From positions 50,610-114,609 of the forward strand of contig NZ_NFIH01000008.1 in the NCBI RefSeq assembly GCF_002161675.1: a stretch of DNA of 64,000 nt, in the 5' to 3' direction. The notes beneath the pieces were generated by a model. The model saw only the letters and a list, made by a program, of their open reading frames with translations, had not been told where the DNA came from and ran no database searches. Below are positions 16,777-25,451 of the stretch, piece after piece. Within the stretch, counting starts at the first letter, position 1, and each line of letters starts with the position of its first letter. The DNA is from Pseudoflavonifractor sp. An44 (lineage in GTDB: Bacteria > Bacillota > Clostridia > Oscillospirales > Oscillospiraceae). Made by a program: the position numbers and the translations under genes.

Positions 16777-18582
16777 TTACTCCTCCATGAGCTTCTCCAT
16801 CTCGTCCAGCAGGGTGCCGAACAAATCCAGAGCGTCCTGGATGGGGGCGGGAGAGGACATGTCCACGCCAGCGCCCTTCAGCAGGTCGATGGGGTCCTTG
16901 GAGCAGCCGCCGGACAGGAAGCCCAGGTAGTCCTCCACGGCGCTCTCCCCGCCCTTAAGGATGCGGCGGGACAGGGCGATGGCGGCGGAGTAGCCGGTGG
17001 CATACTGATAGACGTAGTAGTTGTAGTAGAAGTGGGGGATGCGGGCCCACTCCAGGGCGATCTCGTCGTCGGACACCATGTCGGGGCCGTAGTACTTCTC
17101 GTTGAGGGCCTTGTACTCGGCAGAGAGCAGGTCAGCGGTGAGGGGCTCGCCCTTGGCGCACAGCTCGCCCATACGCAGCTCGAACTCGGCAAACATGGTC
17201 TGGCGGTACAGGGTACCCTTGAACTGCTCCAGGAAGTGGTTGATGAGGGCGGCCCGCTCGCGCTTGTCGGTGGTGCGCTGCAGCAGGTACTCCATGAGCA
17301 GGGCCTCGTTGCAGGTGGAGGCCACCTCAGCCACGAAGATCACATAGTCCCGGTACACGGGAGCCTGGGTGCGGTTGGACAGGTAGGAGTGGGCGGCGTG
17401 GCCCATCTCGTGGGCCAGGGTGAACATGCTCTCCAGGTTGTCCTTGTGGTTGAGCAGCACGTAGGGGTGGCACAGAGCCCCGGCGGAGTAGGCCCCGGAG
17501 CGCTTGCCCACGTTCTCCCGCACGTCAATCCAGCGGTTGTCAAAGCCCTCCCGGATGATGGCCCGGTACTTCTCCCCCATGGGGGCCAGAGCGTCAAACA
17601 CGGTGTCCTTGGCCTCAGCATAGGGGATGACCTTCTCCCCGCCGGACACCATGGGGGCGTAGATGTCGTACATGTGCAGCTCGTCCACGCCCAGCAGCTT
17701 CTTGCGCAGGCGGATATAGCGGTGCATCTTGTCCAGGTTGGCGTTCACCGTCTGGATGAGGTTGTGGTACACACTCTCGGGCACCCGGGTGGAGTCCACA
17801 GCGGCGGCCAGAGCGGAGGGGTACTTGCGGGCGTTGGCGTAGAACTGGCGCTGCTTGGCCTCGGCGTTGAGGGTGGCGGCGGCGGTGTTGCGCACGCTGC
17901 CATACACCCCGTAGAAGGCCTCAAAGGCGTTTTTCCGCAGCACCCGGTCCTCGCTCATCTGGGTGGGCACAAAGGCACCGTTGGACAGGGGCACCTCGTT
18001 GCCCTCCCCGTCGGTGGTGGAGGGGAAGGTGAGGTCAGCGTAGGTGAGCTTGGCGTACACGTCATTGGGGGCCTGGGCCAGATCGGCAGCGGCGGCCAGC
18101 AGCTTCTCCTCAGCGTCGGAGAGCACATGGGCCCGCTTCTCCTGGATGATGGTCAGGTAGCGGCGGTACAGCTCCAGGCCGGGCTCCTCCTGGAAAAATC
18201 CCTCCAGCTTGGCCGGGTCAATGGCCAGCAGCTCGGGGGTCTCAAAGGCGATGGCGCCGTTGATCTCCACGGCCAGAGAGCTGATCTTGCCCTCCATGGC
18301 CTGGTACTGGGCCACGCGGGTGTCCTGGTCCCCCTTGCGGTAGGCATAGTTGGCCAGGTTGTTGAGCAGGGTGTCGGCCTCCTGGCACAGCTCCAGGTAC
18401 TCCAACAGGGTGGCGCCGCTCTCGCCCAGCCGTCCGGCATAGGCGGACAGCTTGTCCACATAGGTCTGAGCCACCTCAAACTCGGCCTGCCAGGCGGCGT
18501 CGTCGGCGTACAGGTCGGTGAGGTTCCAGGTCTCCTCCACGGAAACCTGGTCGCGCTCGGGAATGGCATTCATCTGAGACAT
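16777..18582 (-). CDS. pepF: Oligoendopeptidase F (M3 family)
   Basis: The 601-aa length is typical of M3B peptidases. The zinc site HEMGH lies at residues 391-395 in TLAHEMGHAAHSYLS, with the distal Glu in EVASTCNEALL about 27 residues on. C-terminal motifs IPHFYYNYYVYQYATGYS are typical PepF. The N-terminus has no signal peptide, so it should act in the cytoplasm, trimming peptides of roughly 7-17 residues. The ATG at 18582 has AAGGAGGAATTTCCC before it. A promoter at 18620-18648 overlaps the end of the upstream rlmA-like gene, so it can be transcribed alone. Confidence 0.95.
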   Translation of the reverse strand: MSQMNAIPERDQVSVEETWNLTDLYADDAAWQAEFEVAQTYVDKLSAYAGRLGESGATLLEYLELCQEADTLLNNLANYAYRKGDQDTRVAQYQAMEGKISSLAVEINGAIAFETPELLAIDPAKLEGFFQEEPGLELYRRYLTIIQEKRAHVLSDAEEKLLAAAADLAQAPNDVYAKLTYADLTFPSTTDGEGNEVPLSNGAFVPTQMSEDRVLRKNAFEAFYGVYGSVRNTAAATLNAEAKQRQFYANARKYPSALAAAVDSTRVPESVYHNLIQTVNANLDKMHRYIRLRKKLLGVDELHMYDIYAPMVSGGEKVIPYAEAKDTVFDALAPMGEKYRAIIREGFDNRWIDVRENVGKRSGAYSAGALCHPYVLLNHKDNLESMFTLAHEMGHAAHSYLSNRTQAPVYRDYVIFVAEVASTCNEALLMEYLLQRTTDKRERAALINHFLEQFKGTLYRQTMFAEFELRMGELCAKGEPLTADLLSAEYKALNEKYYGPDMVSDDEIALEWARIPHFYYNYYVYQYATGYSAAIALSRRILKGGESAVEDYLGFLSGGCSKDPIDLLKGAGVDMSSPAPIQDALDLFGTLLDEMEKLMEE

Positions 18583-18619
18583 GGGAAATTCCTCCTTGGG
18601 ATTTCAGTATGATAAAGAA

Positions 18620-18648
18620 ATCATAGCACAGAACTGGGTTTCTTGCAA
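18620..18648 (-). promoter_or_regulatory. Promoter of pepF
   Basis: TTGCAA, a 17-nt spacer and TATGAT read leftward. The site overlaps the last codons of the rlmA-like gene and ends 37 bp before the pepF start. Confidence 0.6.
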
Positions 18649-19454
18649 CCCTCCCGGCGAAACACATGCACCCGGAAGTCCGCCGTCACGGTGAGCTGCT
18701 CCAGCTGCTCCAGCCGCTCCACCCCCGCCCGGGGGGTCTTCCAGGCATAGGGGGTCATGCCAAACAGGGCCTGAATGGACGCCTGGTCCGGCAGAGTGAA
18801 GGTGGTGGTCACAGGTAGGATGTCCACATAGGAGAACCCTTCATACTCCACCCGCTCCTCGGGGTTGGGGTAGGGGGTGTCGTAGAGCACCGCCTTCATC
18901 TCCATGAGGTGCTGGGGGGCAGGCACCACGTAGACAAACAGCCCGCCTTTTCGCAGCACCCGGCGGTATTCCTCCAGGGCCAGAGGGGCGAAGCAGTCCA
19001 CCACCACGTCCACCGCCTCGTCCGCCACGGGGAGGTGGTACACCGAGGCCACGGCAAACTCCCCCTCGTTCACCCGCCGGGCCGCCTTTTTCAGCCCCGC
19101 CTTGGACAGGTCCACCCCGGCGATCTCTACCCCCGGCAGCTGGGCTAGGCCTTGGGTGTAGTACCCCTCGCCGCACCCCACGTCCAGGATTTTGGGACTC
19201 TGTCCCCCGTGGGCGGACACAACTCGGCAAAGAGTCTCCCGCAGAGGGGCATAGTAGTCCCCGTCCAGGAAGGCGGTGCGGGCGGCGATCATGGCTTTGT
19301 CGTCCCCGGGGTTGGCGGAGTGCTTCTGGTTGGCGGGGAGCAGGTGGACATACCCCTCCCGGGCCACGTCGTAACAGTGGCGGTTGGGGCAGGTATAGGT
19401 GCGGCCCTCCCGGGTGAGGGGGGCCCCACAGATGGGACAGCGAAACAGGCTCAT
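18621..19454 (-). CDS. rlmA: RlmA-type 23S rRNA (guanine-N1) methyltransferase
   Basis: The 277-aa protein opens with a zinc ribbon (C6, C9, C22, H26 in FRCPICG..YTCPNRHC) followed by DVAREGYVHLLPANQK and the family hallmark GDDKAMIAARTAFLDGDYY. A class I SAM-binding fold comes next, with motif I ILDVGCGEGYYTQGL and IAGVDLSKAGLKKAARR. These are diagnostic of RlmA, which methylates G745 or G748 in helix 35 of 23S rRNA; the RlmA(II) type influences macrolide response. Which guanine is modified cannot be told here. It is transcribed toward pepF. Confidence 0.9.
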   Translation of the reverse strand: MSLFRCPICGAPLTREGRTYTCPNRHCYDVAREGYVHLLPANQKHSANPGDDKAMIAARTAFLDGDYYAPLRETLCRVVSAHGGQSPKILDVGCGEGYYTQGLAQLPGVEIAGVDLSKAGLKKAARRVNEGEFAVASVYHLPVADEAVDVVVDCFAPLALEEYRRVLRKGGLFVYVVPAPQHLMEMKAVLYDTPYPNPEERVEYEGFSYVDILPVTTTFTLPDQASIQALFGMTPYAWKTPRAGVERLEQLEQLTVTADFRVHVFRREGCKKPSSVL

Positions 19455-19582
19455 GGCGATCTTCCTTTTGGTGGTTTGTTTTCTCTATCTTATCCAAAAC
19501 TGCACCAAAAGGCAAGGCCTGTAGGGCGGACGGAGAAGGCTTGCTCTCCTCCGATTTCTCAGGCAGAAACCAGCGCCCCAGC

Positions 19583-20096
19583 CGGGGACGCTCCGCTGGG
19601 GTAACTTTCTGACTGGGCAGAAAGTCACCAAAGACCCACCAAAGGCGGGGCCTTCCCCCGCCTTGTGGAATCCACCCCGCGGTACTGGATGCCCCTGCGT
19701 CCTCCTCTTTGCGGCCCTTAGCCTGGTGGGGTCACATAGATAGCTCGCCGTTCTATGGTTTGGATTCACTTCTCTGTTCATGCGTCCTTCTACCGCCAGG
19801 GCCTTTCCCTGGTGTGCCGCTGTTTCCAGCTAACGGAGGCTTGGCTCCTGGCGGCGGGAACGCCGCTTCTCCAGGGTAGGCCCGGACATGGAAACCGTCC
19901 AGCCATAGGGCCAGCTGCCCAGGGTGGCCTGGTGTGGTGGCAGTGACAGGAGCCACAGCAAGGGTAACGGGCCAAATTTAGACTTGACGCAGGCCCAGCA
20001 TCGTACCCCAGGGAGGTCCTTAGGGGGGAACGCCCTAAGCGGGTTTTGGTTTCTTTTGCCCGCTCAAAAGAAACCCCCAGCGGGAAGCGTCCCCGC
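19583..20096 (+). repeat. Dispersed ~510-bp hairpin element, copy 4
   Basis: The left end is CGGGGACGCTCCGCTGGGG and the right end CCCCCAGCGGGAAGCGTCCCC. Arm hairpins are ACTTTCTG/CAGAAAGT (left) and TTTCTTTTG/CAAAAGAAA (right). The core is 514 bp and nearly identical to copy 5, which follows 200 bp downstream in the same orientation, including the outer flank CTTCTCCGATTTCTCAGG-like. Confidence 0.9.
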
Positions 20097-20131
20097 CAGG
20101 CTGGCAAGCCGGAACCTGGGCGGTTAGACGA

Positions 20132-20190
20132 TCAATCCCTCCGACCCGGCTGACGCCGGGCCACCTCCCTTTACACAAGGGAGGCTTTTT
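20132..20190 (+). repeat. 58-bp hairpin module, copy 2 of 2
   Basis: Same sequence as 2611-2668 with one or two changes. It lies between elements 4 and 5, and a short stem GGAGCATG..CATGCTCC-like sequence follows. It may terminate rightward transcription through the element. Confidence 0.72.
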
Positions 20191-20298
20191 TCCTGAATAA
20201 GCACACAAGGACCGGAGCATGTGCTCCGGGCTTTTTTGCAGGTAAAAAGAAAGGCTTTGCTCTTCGACCATTTCTCAGGCGCAAACCAGCGCCCCAGC

Positions 20299-20812
20299 CG
20301 GGGACGCTCCGCTGGGGTAACTTTCTGACTGGGCAGAAAGTCACCAAAGACCCACCAAAGGCGGGGCCTTCCCCCGCCTTGTGGAATCCACCCCGCGGTA
20401 CTGGATGCCCCTGCGTCCTCCTTGTTTCGGCCCTTAGCCTGGTGGGGTCACATAGATGGTTTGCCGTTCTATGGTTTGGATTCACTTCTCTGTTCATGCG
20501 TCCTTCTACCGCCAGGGCCTTTCCCTGGTGTGCCGCTGTTTCCAGCTAACGGAGGCTTGGCTCCTGGCGGCGGGAACGCCGCTTCTCCAGGGTAGGCCCG
20601 GATATGGAAACCACCCAGCTATAGGGCCAGCTGCCCAGGGTAGCCTGGTATGGTGGCAGGAACAGGAGCCACAGCAAGGGTGACGGGCCGAACCTAGTCT
20701 TGACGCATGGACAGCCTCGTACCCCAGGGAGGTCCTTAGGGGGGAACGCCCTAAGCGGGTTTTGGTTTCTTTTGCCCGCTCAAAAGAAACCCCCAGCGGG
20801 AAGCGTCCCCGC
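20299..20812 (+). repeat. Dispersed ~510-bp hairpin element, copy 5
   Basis: Near-duplicate of copy 4 with the same termini, arms and 514-bp core. The pair forms a tandem of about 716-bp periodicity, in the 1466-bp gap between the rlmA-like gene and the ABC operon's 3' end. Confidence 0.9.
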
Positions 20813-20875
20813 CAGGCTGGCAAGCCGGAACCTTGGGTGGTTAGACGGACCCCCCCTTCCTTTGCCCAAGGGATA

Positions 20876-20914
20876 TAAAAACCGCCGGAGAGACGCACGC
20901 AGCATCTCTCCGGC
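20876..20914 (-). terminator. Terminator of the ABC transporter operon
   Basis: GCCGGAGAGA / TCTCTCCGGC stem with an 11-nt loop, then GGTTTTTATA on the minus strand, directly after the permease stop. Confidence 0.88.
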
Positions 20915-20920
20915 AGGCTG

Positions 20921-22549
20921 TTATTTCACTCTAAAGGTCTTGGGCGCCCGGCGCAGCACCAGCGCCAGCATCCCCACCGAGTACACGGCGGTCACCCCGA
21001 ACACCAGCAGGGCAAACCAGGTAGGCGTGCTCTTGATCTGTGAGGGCGCCCAGCACACCGCATACATGGCGATGTTCAACAATTTGAATATGGGGTTTTT
21101 CGTGTCCAAATCCGAGGTGTAGGGCTGGAAGAGGTAGTACAAGCCCAGGGAGTGGGTGGCAAAAAACACACCCAGGGACAAAATGGCCAGCAAAAACAGG
21201 ATGAACTCTCCCACCGGAGGCCGTCCCCCGCCCAGGAAGGTGAGGAGGACAAACATCCCACACACGGCCCCGCTGAGCATGAGATTCACCCCGCACAGCA
21301 TCCGCCAACGCAGGAAAAAGTTCCTCAAAATGGCGTCCCGCTCCCGGTACCAGCCGTAGCGCAGCAGCGCCAGGTCGCAGTTATAGAACATGGCCTTGCA
21401 GATGCGCTCCCCCACCGTGTTGTCCATGAGGTACAACAGGAACACACAGATGGGCAAAGACTTGGTCACATAGGAGAGCACCTCCCCCATCTCCCGCTCT
21501 TGCCCCTGGAGCCGAAACCACACGATTCCAACACATCCCACCACGGTGAGGCCCCCTAAAATGGCCAGCACCACAAAGAAGGGCTTGAGGAGCATCCGGC
21601 GGTGGCGGCGGAAGAACACCGCCTGAAGATACCGCCAGCCGTGGAGATGGGAGAAGTCCACACGGGTGTCCAAATCGCTGTCCCGCAGCTTCACCTGCTC
21701 AAACTGGGCCTGGTTGGCGTTTTTCACGGTGGCCTGACCGGGGATCTTGTCCGCCCGGCAGGTCTCCAAAATCAGCTCATAGTGGCAGGGATAGCGGGAG
21801 ATGGCCCGGGCGCACAGGCTGCCCAGGGCAAACAGCAGGGTCACCGTGGCGGGATAGAGCAGCACCTGGTCCAGGGCCGGAATGACCCCAAAGGGCATGG
21901 GCAAGTAGGCCAGGGCCAGGCAGACCACCGTCAAGACCAGGATGTACCCCACCTTGCCGCTGGGCAGAGCGTGGAATTTGGCGTACAGCATGAGGTGGAA
22001 CCACTCGGCCATCATACGCACCCCGGCCAGGGCCAGGGAGAGCAGCAGCCCCCGGAGCACCCCCGCCCCGGTAAGGCCGCCCCACAGCAGGAGGAAGGGG
22101 GTGAAGCCCGCAAACATGGCCAGGTGGTGGGTGACCATCTCGGTGGTCTGGTACAGAGTGGCGTCCATGCCCATCTGGCGCACGCAGGTGTACTTCAGCT
22201 GGGAGGGCTCCACGGATATGGGCTGTATCATGGTTCCCGCCACAAAGCTGAGCCAGAAGAAAATCCACACCGACATGGCAAACCCGTCGGGAGACAGGGG
22301 CTTGATATCCGCCAGCGCCAGGGGCACCAGCCAAATGAGGGCCAGGTAGATGGCCTTGCCCAGCAGGGCGGTGACTCCCCGATAGAGGGACACCAGGATG
22401 GACAATACCAGCTTGCCCTCGGTGGCGGCGTACAGCTTGTCGGTGAAAATCCGCTTCAAGAGGGGCACCCGGCCCAGCCAGTACACCAGTCGATTGCCCG
22501 CTATGGCCGAGCGGATGCGGTAGATCTGGGAGGCACAGGTGAGGTTCAC
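20921..22549 (-). CDS. Multi-span ABC transporter permease
   Basis: This 542-aa integral membrane protein has about 12 hydrophobic spans, including AIYLALIWLVPLALA, GLLLSLALAGV, VGYILVLTVVCLALAYL, FFVVLAILGGLTVVGCVGIVW and LLVFGVTAVYSVGMLALVL. A charged central loop holds CRADKIPGQATVKNANQAQ. Its start overlaps the stop of the ATPase gene by 4 bp, so the two form one transporter. Size and layout resemble ABC-2 exporter permeases of the YtrC/YthQ kind. The cargo is unknown; lipid, peptide or cell-wall stress export are all possible. Confidence 0.82.
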   Translation of the reverse strand: MNLTCASQIYRIRSAIAGNRLVYWLGRVPLLKRIFTDKLYAATEGKLVLSILVSLYRGVTALLGKAIYLALIWLVPLALADIKPLSPDGFAMSVWIFFWLSFVAGTMIQPISVEPSQLKYTCVRQMGMDATLYQTTEMVTHHLAMFAGFTPFLLLWGGLTGAGVLRGLLLSLALAGVRMMAEWFHLMLYAKFHALPSGKVGYILVLTVVCLALAYLPMPFGVIPALDQVLLYPATVTLLFALGSLCARAISRYPCHYELILETCRADKIPGQATVKNANQAQFEQVKLRDSDLDTRVDFSHLHGWRYLQAVFFRRHRRMLLKPFFVVLAILGGLTVVGCVGIVWFRLQGQEREMGEVLSYVTKSLPICVFLLYLMDNTVGERICKAMFYNCDLALLRYGWYRERDAILRNFFLRWRMLCGVNLMLSGAVCGMFVLLTFLGGGRPPVGEFILFLLAILSLGVFFATHSLGLYYLFQPYTSDLDTKNPIFKLLNIAMYAVCWAPSQIKSTPTWFALLVFGVTAVYSVGMLALVLRRAPKTFRVK

Positions 22550-23265
22550 GGTGCCACCTCCTCCCCGTCCTCCTCCTGGGTGAGCAGGTCCACGATGTAG
22601 GACTCAAACTCCGGGGTATGGATTTTGGCGTTGTCCACCCCCTCCAGCTCTCCCTGGTGGAGCAGGACAATTTCATCGCACAAATCCTGGGCCAGCTGGA
22701 GAATGTGGGTGGAAAAGAGGATGATATGGTCCCCTTTCATCTCCCGCAGCAGGTTTTTCATCTCCAGGGCCGCCACCACGTCAAAGCTGGTGAGGGGCTC
22801 ATCCAGCAAAATCACCGGAGGACGGCCGATGAGGAAGCACAGCATCTGGATTTTGTGCTTCATGCCGTGGGAGTAGCCCCGCATGAGCCGGTTTCGGTCG
22901 TCGGGTTCCAGCCCCACCAGCTCCAGCCACTGGTCCGGGGTTCGGCCGCTCTTGTCCTGAGAAATCTCCTGAAAGAACTTCACAAACTCGGTGCCGGTGA
23001 GAAATTCCGGCACCACCGGGGTGGACAGCACATAGCCGATGTCCCCCTGCTTGGGGGTGCGGGTCTGGCCGTATTCGTCCACCAGGGACACCGTGCCCCC
23101 GTCGGCGGGGAACTCGGCGGACAGGCAGTTGAACAGGGTGGTTTTGCCCGAACCGTTGCGGCCCAACAGGCCGTAAATCTTTCCCTGTTCAAAGGTAAAG
23201 CTGGCGTTTTTCAGCACCTCTTTGGTGCCAAAGGACTTGCAAATTTGGTCAAGAATCAACTGCAT
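22546..23265 (-). CDS. ABC transporter ATP-binding protein
   Basis: The 239-aa ATPase has Walker A GRNGSGKTT (about 35-43), Q-loop region GYVLSTPVVPEF, signature RGYSHGMKHK, which departs from the usual LSGGQ, Walker B VILLDEPLTSFD and the switch His in ILFSTH. Such loose signatures are common in ABC-2 exporters. GAGGAGGAATTTTCCCC precedes the ATG. It follows the first permease after 94 bp and overlaps the second, so it pairs with the 542-aa permease. Confidence 0.92.
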   Translation of the reverse strand: MQLILDQICKSFGTKEVLKNASFTFEQGKIYGLLGRNGSGKTTLFNCLSAEFPADGGTVSLVDEYGQTRTPKQGDIGYVLSTPVVPEFLTGTEFVKFFQEISQDKSGRTPDQWLELVGLEPDDRNRLMRGYSHGMKHKIQMLCFLIGRPPVILLDEPLTSFDVVAALEMKNLLREMKGDHIILFSTHILQLAQDLCDEIVLLHQGELEGVDNAKIHTPEFESYIVDLLTQEEDGEEVAP

Positions 23266-23359
23266 GGGGAAAATTCCTCCTCTGGTGCGCCCAGCGCACC
23301 CATCTCTCTTCTGCTTGGGCTGGCCTCCTTACCGAAGAATCCAGGCCAAAATGAACGGA

Positions 23360-24172
23360 TTACTCCAGGTTCAGCCGACGGCTGAGGATGTAGTTGGTGA
23401 TGCCCAGGTGAACCACGCAGCGCACCACGTCCAGCACCAGGCCCCAGACCAGGGCGGCACCCATCACATCCGAGAACACAGTCATGACCTGGACCGCATC
23501 GGACTGGGTGGTCACCGTGGTCAGAGAGGTGGTCACATCCGGGTAGCCAAACATGCCGATGACCGAGCCCACGGTGGACCAGATGACGCTGAGCACAATG
23601 AAGGCCAGCACGGCAAAGCCCACCCGATGGCTGCCTGCCAGATGGCCCAGGGCCATGGAAGCGTACACCTGGGACACCGCACAGATCAGCCCCACAAACA
23701 CAGACACCACCGACAGAATCGCCAGTCCGTTGGCGTTGGGGGTCATGGCGCCCAGGACTTCCCACACCTGGGTCAAGTCGTAGAAGAAGCCCTGATAACT
23801 GGCAATGATCAGTACACTGACAATCGCCACCAGGACGCTGAGCATGGAGATCACCACAGCGCTGATGAGCTTGGAGGCCACCAGCTGCCAGGGCTTGACG
23901 GGAATGGTGAACATGAGGTAGCCCTCATCCTTCAAGAGCCCCTGATAAAACCGGGCAATGATGATCACCGTGGTCACCACCATCACCGCCATAATCAGCA
24001 GCACATACAGCAGCACCATCAGGGAGTTGACCAGACCCAGGCCCTGCTCGGCATCCAGGCCAGCACCCGTAAACAGGCGGTTGATCCCGGACACCACCAG
24101 CAGCACACCCCACAGGGGCAGGAAAATCTTGAACATGGCTTTGAAGTCATATTTCAGCAGTTTAGCCAGCAT
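23360..24172 (-). CDS. ABC-2 type permease
   Basis: I chose the ATG at 24172 (GGGAGGTGACTACT upstream), which overlaps the preceding ATPase by 11 bp. The 270-aa product MLAKLLKYDFKAMFKIFLPL has six hydrophobic spans (LLVVSGIN.., LYVLLIMAVMVVTTVIIIA, ISMLSVLVAIVSVLIIA, LAILSVVSVFVGLIC, VGFAVLAFIVLSVIW, ALVWGLVLDVV). The RFYQGLLKDEGYLMFTIPVKP segment is typical of small ABC-2 permeases next to YtrA-type regulators. It works with the ATPase encoded just upstream. Confidence 0.88.
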   Translation of the reverse strand: MLAKLLKYDFKAMFKIFLPLWGVLLVVSGINRLFTGAGLDAEQGLGLVNSLMVLLYVLLIMAVMVVTTVIIIARFYQGLLKDEGYLMFTIPVKPWQLVASKLISAVVISMLSVLVAIVSVLIIASYQGFFYDLTQVWEVLGAMTPNANGLAILSVVSVFVGLICAVSQVYASMALGHLAGSHRVGFAVLAFIVLSVIWSTVGSVIGMFGYPDVTTSLTTVTTQSDAVQVMTVFSDVMGAALVWGLVLDVVRCVVHLGITNYILSRRLNLE

Positions 24173-24893
24173 AGTAGTCACCTCCCTGAGGATTGGCCCG
24201 GAACATGTCCCGGAACACATCGTCCACGCTCTTGCCCTCCCGGGCCCGGATGTCGTCTACGGCCTCGTGCCCCAACACCCGGCCCTGCTGGAGGAACACC
24301 ACCTCGTCCAGCACCCGCTCCACGTCTCCAATGAGGTGGGTGGAGATGAGCACGGTGGCCTCGGGGTTATAATTGGTCAGAATCGTGTTCAAAATAAAGT
24401 CCCGGGCTGCCGGGTCCACCCCGGCGATGGGCTCATCCAACAGATACAGGTAGGACTGGCGGCTCATGGCCAGACACAGCTGCAGCTTCTCCTTGGTGCC
24501 CTTGGACATGGACTTGATGCGGTCGCCGGGCTGAATCTTCAGGCTGGCGCACATGTCCTCCGCCTTTTTGCGGTCAAAATCCGGGTAGAAATCCTGGAAA
24601 AAGCTGAGCAAATCCCGGGTTTTCATCCAGTCGGCAAAGTACATCCGGTCAGGCAGATAGCTCACATGGGCCTTGGTCTCCACCCCGGGGGTGTAGCCGT
24701 TGATGGTCAGCTCCCCAAAGCTGGGCTGCAACAGCCCGCACAGGAGCTTAATGAGGGTGGTCTTGCCCGAGCCGTTGGGCCCCAGCAACCCCACCAGCTT
24801 CCCCCGCCCGATGTTCAGATTCACATCGGTGAGGGCCTTGGTGTGGGAAAAGGTCTTGCCCAGCCCTTGACATACAATCAGATCTTGGTTCAT
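24162..24893 (-). CDS. ABC transporter ATP-binding protein, first of the operon
   Basis: The 243-aa ATPase has Walker A GPNGSGKTT, YLPDRMYF in the Q-loop region, signature SMSKGTKEKLQLCLA, Walker B YLYLLDEPIAGVDP and the switch His VLISTHLIGDVE. It resembles YtrB-like ATPases. Start and stop overlap both neighbours (4 and 11 bp), so regulator, ATPase and permease are translated as a chain. Confidence 0.94.
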   Translation of the reverse strand: MNQDLIVCQGLGKTFSHTKALTDVNLNIGRGKLVGLLGPNGSGKTTLIKLLCGLLQPSFGELTINGYTPGVETKAHVSYLPDRMYFADWMKTRDLLSFFQDFYPDFDRKKAEDMCASLKIQPGDRIKSMSKGTKEKLQLCLAMSRQSYLYLLDEPIAGVDPAARDFILNTILTNYNPEATVLISTHLIGDVERVLDEVVFLQQGRVLGHEAVDDIRAREGKSVDDVFRDMFRANPQGGDYYAG

Positions 24894-25258
24894 CTCTCTT
24901 CCTCCTTCCAGGTTTGCACAAACTCTTTGGCCTGCTGAGTGGTAAATCCCAGCCGCTTCATGCCGTCAAAATAGGTCTGAATCTGCTCTCGGGCCAGCTG
25001 GCGGCACATTTTGGCCAGCACTTCCCCGTCCTCGGTGACGGTGCGCCCCGCCGTCCGGTTGGTCACCACCAGTCCGTCCGCCTCCAGCTGAGAAAGCGCC
25101 CGCTGCATGGTGTTGGGATTCACCCCAGCCTCGGCGGCCAGCTCCCGAACGGTGGGAATTTTGCTCCCCCGGGGATACACCCCCGAGGAAATCCGCTGCA
25201 TCAATTGCCGGTGCAGCTGCATCCAGATGGGGCCGCTGCCCTCTACATTCCAACCCAT
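24890..25258 (-). CDS. YtrA-subfamily GntR transcriptional regulator
   Basis: The start is the ATG at 25258 (AAGGAGGTGGACGG); the open frame continues upstream to 25435 but crosses the promoter. The 122-aa size matches the YtrA class, which has a GntR winged helix and only a short dimerising tail. The DNA-binding part is IWMQLHRQLMQRISSGVYPRGSKIPTVREL..., with NPNTMQRALSQLEADGLV as recognition helix and wing. The tail IQTYFDGMKRLGFTTQQAKEFV is the usual YtrA ending. It heads the operon of two ABC systems and has a perfect palindrome in its own leader, so it very likely represses itself and the transporters, with a ligand still unknown. Confidence 0.93.
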   Translation of the reverse strand: MGWNVEGSGPIWMQLHRQLMQRISSGVYPRGSKIPTVRELAAEAGVNPNTMQRALSQLEADGLVVTNRTAGRTVTEDGEVLAKMCRQLAREQIQTYFDGMKRLGFTTQQAKEFVQTWKEEER

Positions 25259-25270
25259 CCGTCCACCTCC

Positions 25271-25292
25271 TTGTATTATTGGCTTAATACAA
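25271..25292. promoter_or_regulatory. Operator of the YtrA-type regulator
   Basis: TTGTATTA-N6-TAATACAA is a perfect inverted repeat. It starts at the edge of the -10 of the regulator's own promoter and covers the transcription start region, ending five bases before the ribosome site. This is the right kind of site for GntR-family repression. Confidence 0.8.
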
Positions 25293-25320
25293 GTATACAC
25301 ATCTCCACCTCCCCTGTCAA
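25292..25320 (-). promoter_or_regulatory. Promoter of the GntR-ABC operon
   Basis: TTGACA, 17 nt, TATACT on the minus strand: consensus -35 and five of six at -10. The -10 shares a base with the palindromic operator. Confidence 0.85.
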
Positions 25321-25387
25321 GGTGAAACCGGAGGAATCTGGCAAGAAAGATGAAGCCGAAGCCTTGGGGTTTTATACACTTTGAAGC

Positions 25388-25416
25388 TTGACAACTTGGG
25401 CCGGGAAGGCTACTAT
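25388..25416 (+). promoter_or_regulatory. Promoter of the lrgA-lrgB pair
   Basis: TTGACA, 17 nt, TACTAT reading rightward, about 36 bp before the TTG start of the LrgA-like gene. Confidence 0.65.
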
Positions 25417-25451
25417 TTGGAACGTATATTTCCATGCTTGGAGGGGTCTCC

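Noticed and set aside
19540..20900. Short frames inside the dispersed elements
   Set aside because: Frames such as those giving AGPSPALWNPPRGT or PRGGFHKAGEGPAFG occur in several phases and both strands of every copy, without ribosome sites. They follow from the repeat's hairpins rather than from coding selection.
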